Positions 5,065 to 6,436 of a DNA stretch of 6,436 nt are shown here, piece after piece (position 1 is the first letter of the stretch; each line of letters opens with the position of its first letter). Source of the DNA: Candidatus Bipolaricaulota bacterium (GTDB lineage: Bacteria > Bipolaricaulota > Bipolaricaulia > UBA7950 > UBA9294); the NCBI GenBank assembly GCA_030612485.1, contig JAUWNS010000137.1, positions 1-6,436 of the forward strand, in the 5' to 3' direction. Position numbers and translations under genes: made by a program. The notes under the pieces are model-generated. The model was given only the letters and a program-made list of their open reading frames with translations. It was not told the origin of the DNA and did not search any database.

Positions 5065-6436
5065 ATGAAAGGGATAAACAGCCCCTATCGAAACAGCAAG
5101 CTCTTCTCGCACGATTTCCTTGAGGAGCGATTGCCGTACTTGCTGGACTGGCAGCTCCCCGAGGAAGAGCTGAAAGCAGCTTGCGAACAGTTGTGCGATC
5201 TTTTCGACCGCGCTCTTCCTGCCACTTCCGAGGCTGGTCTGGAGGAAGAGCTCATCCGGCCGATCTTGAGCGATGTTCTAGGCTTTTCTTATCTTGTCCA
5301 GCCCTCAACTTCGATCTTCAAGACACACCGTAAGCCCGACTACGCTCTATTTTTGACCGAAGAGGAGAAACAGGCGGCAAAGCCCTTCGATGGCGAGAAG
5401 AAGCTCTTTGCAAACGCGCTTGCTGTTGCTGATGCCAAGGCGTGGGAGGTTGACCTCGACACTATCGGCCCGGCAAGCCAGATGCACGACTATATCCTGA
5501 TCTCCAGTGTTCGGTGGGGAATGATCACAAACGGCCGTCGCTGGCGGCTCTATCAGCGAGACACGGTCCACGAACTCGACACCTTCTACGAGGTGGATCT
5601 GGAGAAGATCATCGCAGCAGACGATCCTTCCAGCCTGAAGTACTTCCTCGTCTTCTTCCGCGCGCAAAGCTACGTGCAAAACGGTTTTCTGGATCGTGTT
5701 CTCACTGAGAGCGTCGAATACGCACGCCGCGTTGGTGCCGAGCTCAAGGAGAACGTCTTCGAGGCATTGCGTCTCCTGTGTCAGGGGTTCCTCGATGGAA
5801 ATCAAGACCTCTCAGCAGAAGACCTCCCTGCAATTCACGAAAACGGGCTTATCTTGCTGTACCGAGTTTTGTTCCTTCTGTATGCTGAAAGTGATCGCGA
5901 GCGGGAGCTTCTCCCGTTGAGCAACCTGGAGTATCGAGAACAGATTGGGTTGTGCGCCTTGAAGCGCGAGGTCGCCGAACAAAGAGTTTGGCTCCCCGAG
6001 ACCCACAACTTGTGGGGACGTTTCAAGGACCTATTTCACCTCATTCACAGCGGAAGCGAGCGGCTTGGAATCTACGAATATAACGGTGGTCTCTTCGATC
6101 CGGAACAGTATCCGTTCCTCGAACGCCACGTGATTGGGGACCGCTACCTGGCAGAAGCTCTTAGGCTCCTCACCTGCACGCAGGCGGAGGGACATCGCGG
6201 ATTCCTCGATTACAGCGCCCTGGACGTCCGCGAGCTGGGATCGGTCTACGAAGGACTCCTCGAACACAAGCTAATCTTGCGGGAGGAAGAGCTCTCCTGG
6301 GAGAGGGATAAGTCGCAGCGCAAGAAGACGGGAAGCTACTATACGCCGGAATACATCGTCTCTTACATCGTAGGAGAGACCCTCGGCCCGTTGGTCGATG
6401 AGATCAAACAGGGGCTTAAGGAAGAGCGTACTGCCC
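5065..6436 (+). CDS. Type IIG-like restriction endonuclease/adenine DNA methyltransferase (N-terminal part, cut by window edge)
   Basis: Single-chain enzymes of this kind join a PD-(D/E)XK nuclease, a helical linker, an N6-adenine methyltransferase and a target-recognition domain, usually in about 1000-1300 aa; here 457 codons are visible. The nuclease signature is present: helix LEEELIRPIL with Glu near 60-62, KPDYALF with Asp92, and VADAKAW with Asp123 and Lys125, followed by a strand ITNGRRWRLY (154-163) typical of these nucleases. The helical linker includes LILLYRVLFLLYAES (262-276) and ELGSVYEGLLE (390-400). The methyltransferase entry motif GSYYTPEYIVSYIV (423-436) is clear; the catalytic NPPY motif would lie beyond the window. 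The ATG at 5065 is the first possible start after an in-frame TGA at 5041; the ribosome-binding site is weak (AGAAGAG directly before ATG). A PglX-type BREX methylase is an alternative, but the intact nuclease motif favours type IIG. It acts in defence against foreign DNA, beside a repeat island. Confidence 0.88.
   Translation, partial: MKGINSPYRNSKLFSHDFLEERLPYLLDWQLPEEELKAACEQLCDLFDRALPATSEAGLEEELIRPILSDVLGFSYLVQPSTSIFKTHRKPDYALFLTEEEKQAAKPFDGEKKLFANALAVADAKAWEVDLDTIGPASQMHDYILISSVRWGMITNGRRWRLYQRDTVHELDTFYEVDLEKIIAADDPSSLKYFLVFFRAQSYVQNGFLDRVLTESVEYARRVGAELKENVFEALRLLCQGFLDGNQDLSAEDLPAIHENGLILLYRVLFLLYAESDRERELLPLSNLEYREQIGLCALKREVAEQRVWLPETHNLWGRFKDLFHLIHSGSERLGIYEYNGGLFDPEQYPFLERHVIGDRYLAEALRLLTCTQAEGHRGFLDYSALDVRELGSVYEGLLEHKLILREEELSWERDKSQRKKTGSYYTPEYIVSYIVGETLGPLVDEIKQGLKEERTA

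Overview
This 6.4-kb window is bacterial chromosome with moderately high GC. It holds five genes and two long repeat-rich gaps. The organism cannot be named from the sequence. A Tex protein, a THEP1-type NTPase as found in thermophiles, a signal-peptide barrel-like protein and a type IIG-like restriction-methylation protein suggest a diderm, possibly thermophilic or deep-branching bacterium; Candidatus Bipolaricaulota/Acetothermia is one guess, not a conclusion. The CACGAAG-type repeats resemble short repeats commonly seen in environmental genomes.

Layout. Positions 1-1313 (minus) carry the N-terminal 437 codons of tex, cut by the window edge. A divergent gap of about 180 bp follows. Positions 1492-2010 (plus) encode a 172-aa THEP1-family NTPase that starts at GTG. 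Positions 2011-2731 are non-coding and repeat-filled. Positions 2732-3838 encode a 368-aa exported, probably outer-membrane beta-barrel protein with its own extended -10 promoter and a strong intrinsic terminator. Positions 3962-4390 encode a 142-aa pyridoxamine-phosphate-oxidase-like flavin-binding protein. Positions 4391-5064 are a second repeat island. From 5065 to the window end lie the first 457 codons of a type IIG-like restriction enzyme/DNA methyltransferase.

The main unexplained content is in the two gaps. An approximately 123-bp sequence occurs in inverted orientation at 2416-2538 and 4401-4524, about 95% identical over its core, and brackets the barrel gene plus the oxidase-like gene. 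The bracketed segment could be an invertible or mobilised cassette. A shorter motif related to GTTACCCACTCGAAACGA occurs about five times; one copy supplies the stop codon of the THEP1 gene. A 264-bp element (2183-2446) has inverted arms of 9-bp CACGAAGNN units and a palindromic interior. The second island has two direct copies of a strong dyad (GGGGGGTGTAGTA, 12-nt loop, complement) and a nested hairpin between them.

The genes do not form an obvious pathway. Tex is a housekeeping RNA-binding transcription factor, the barrel gene is its own transcription unit, and the restriction enzyme is a defence gene beside a repeat island. Everything said about mobility or inversion is inference; repeat positions and identities were read by eye.
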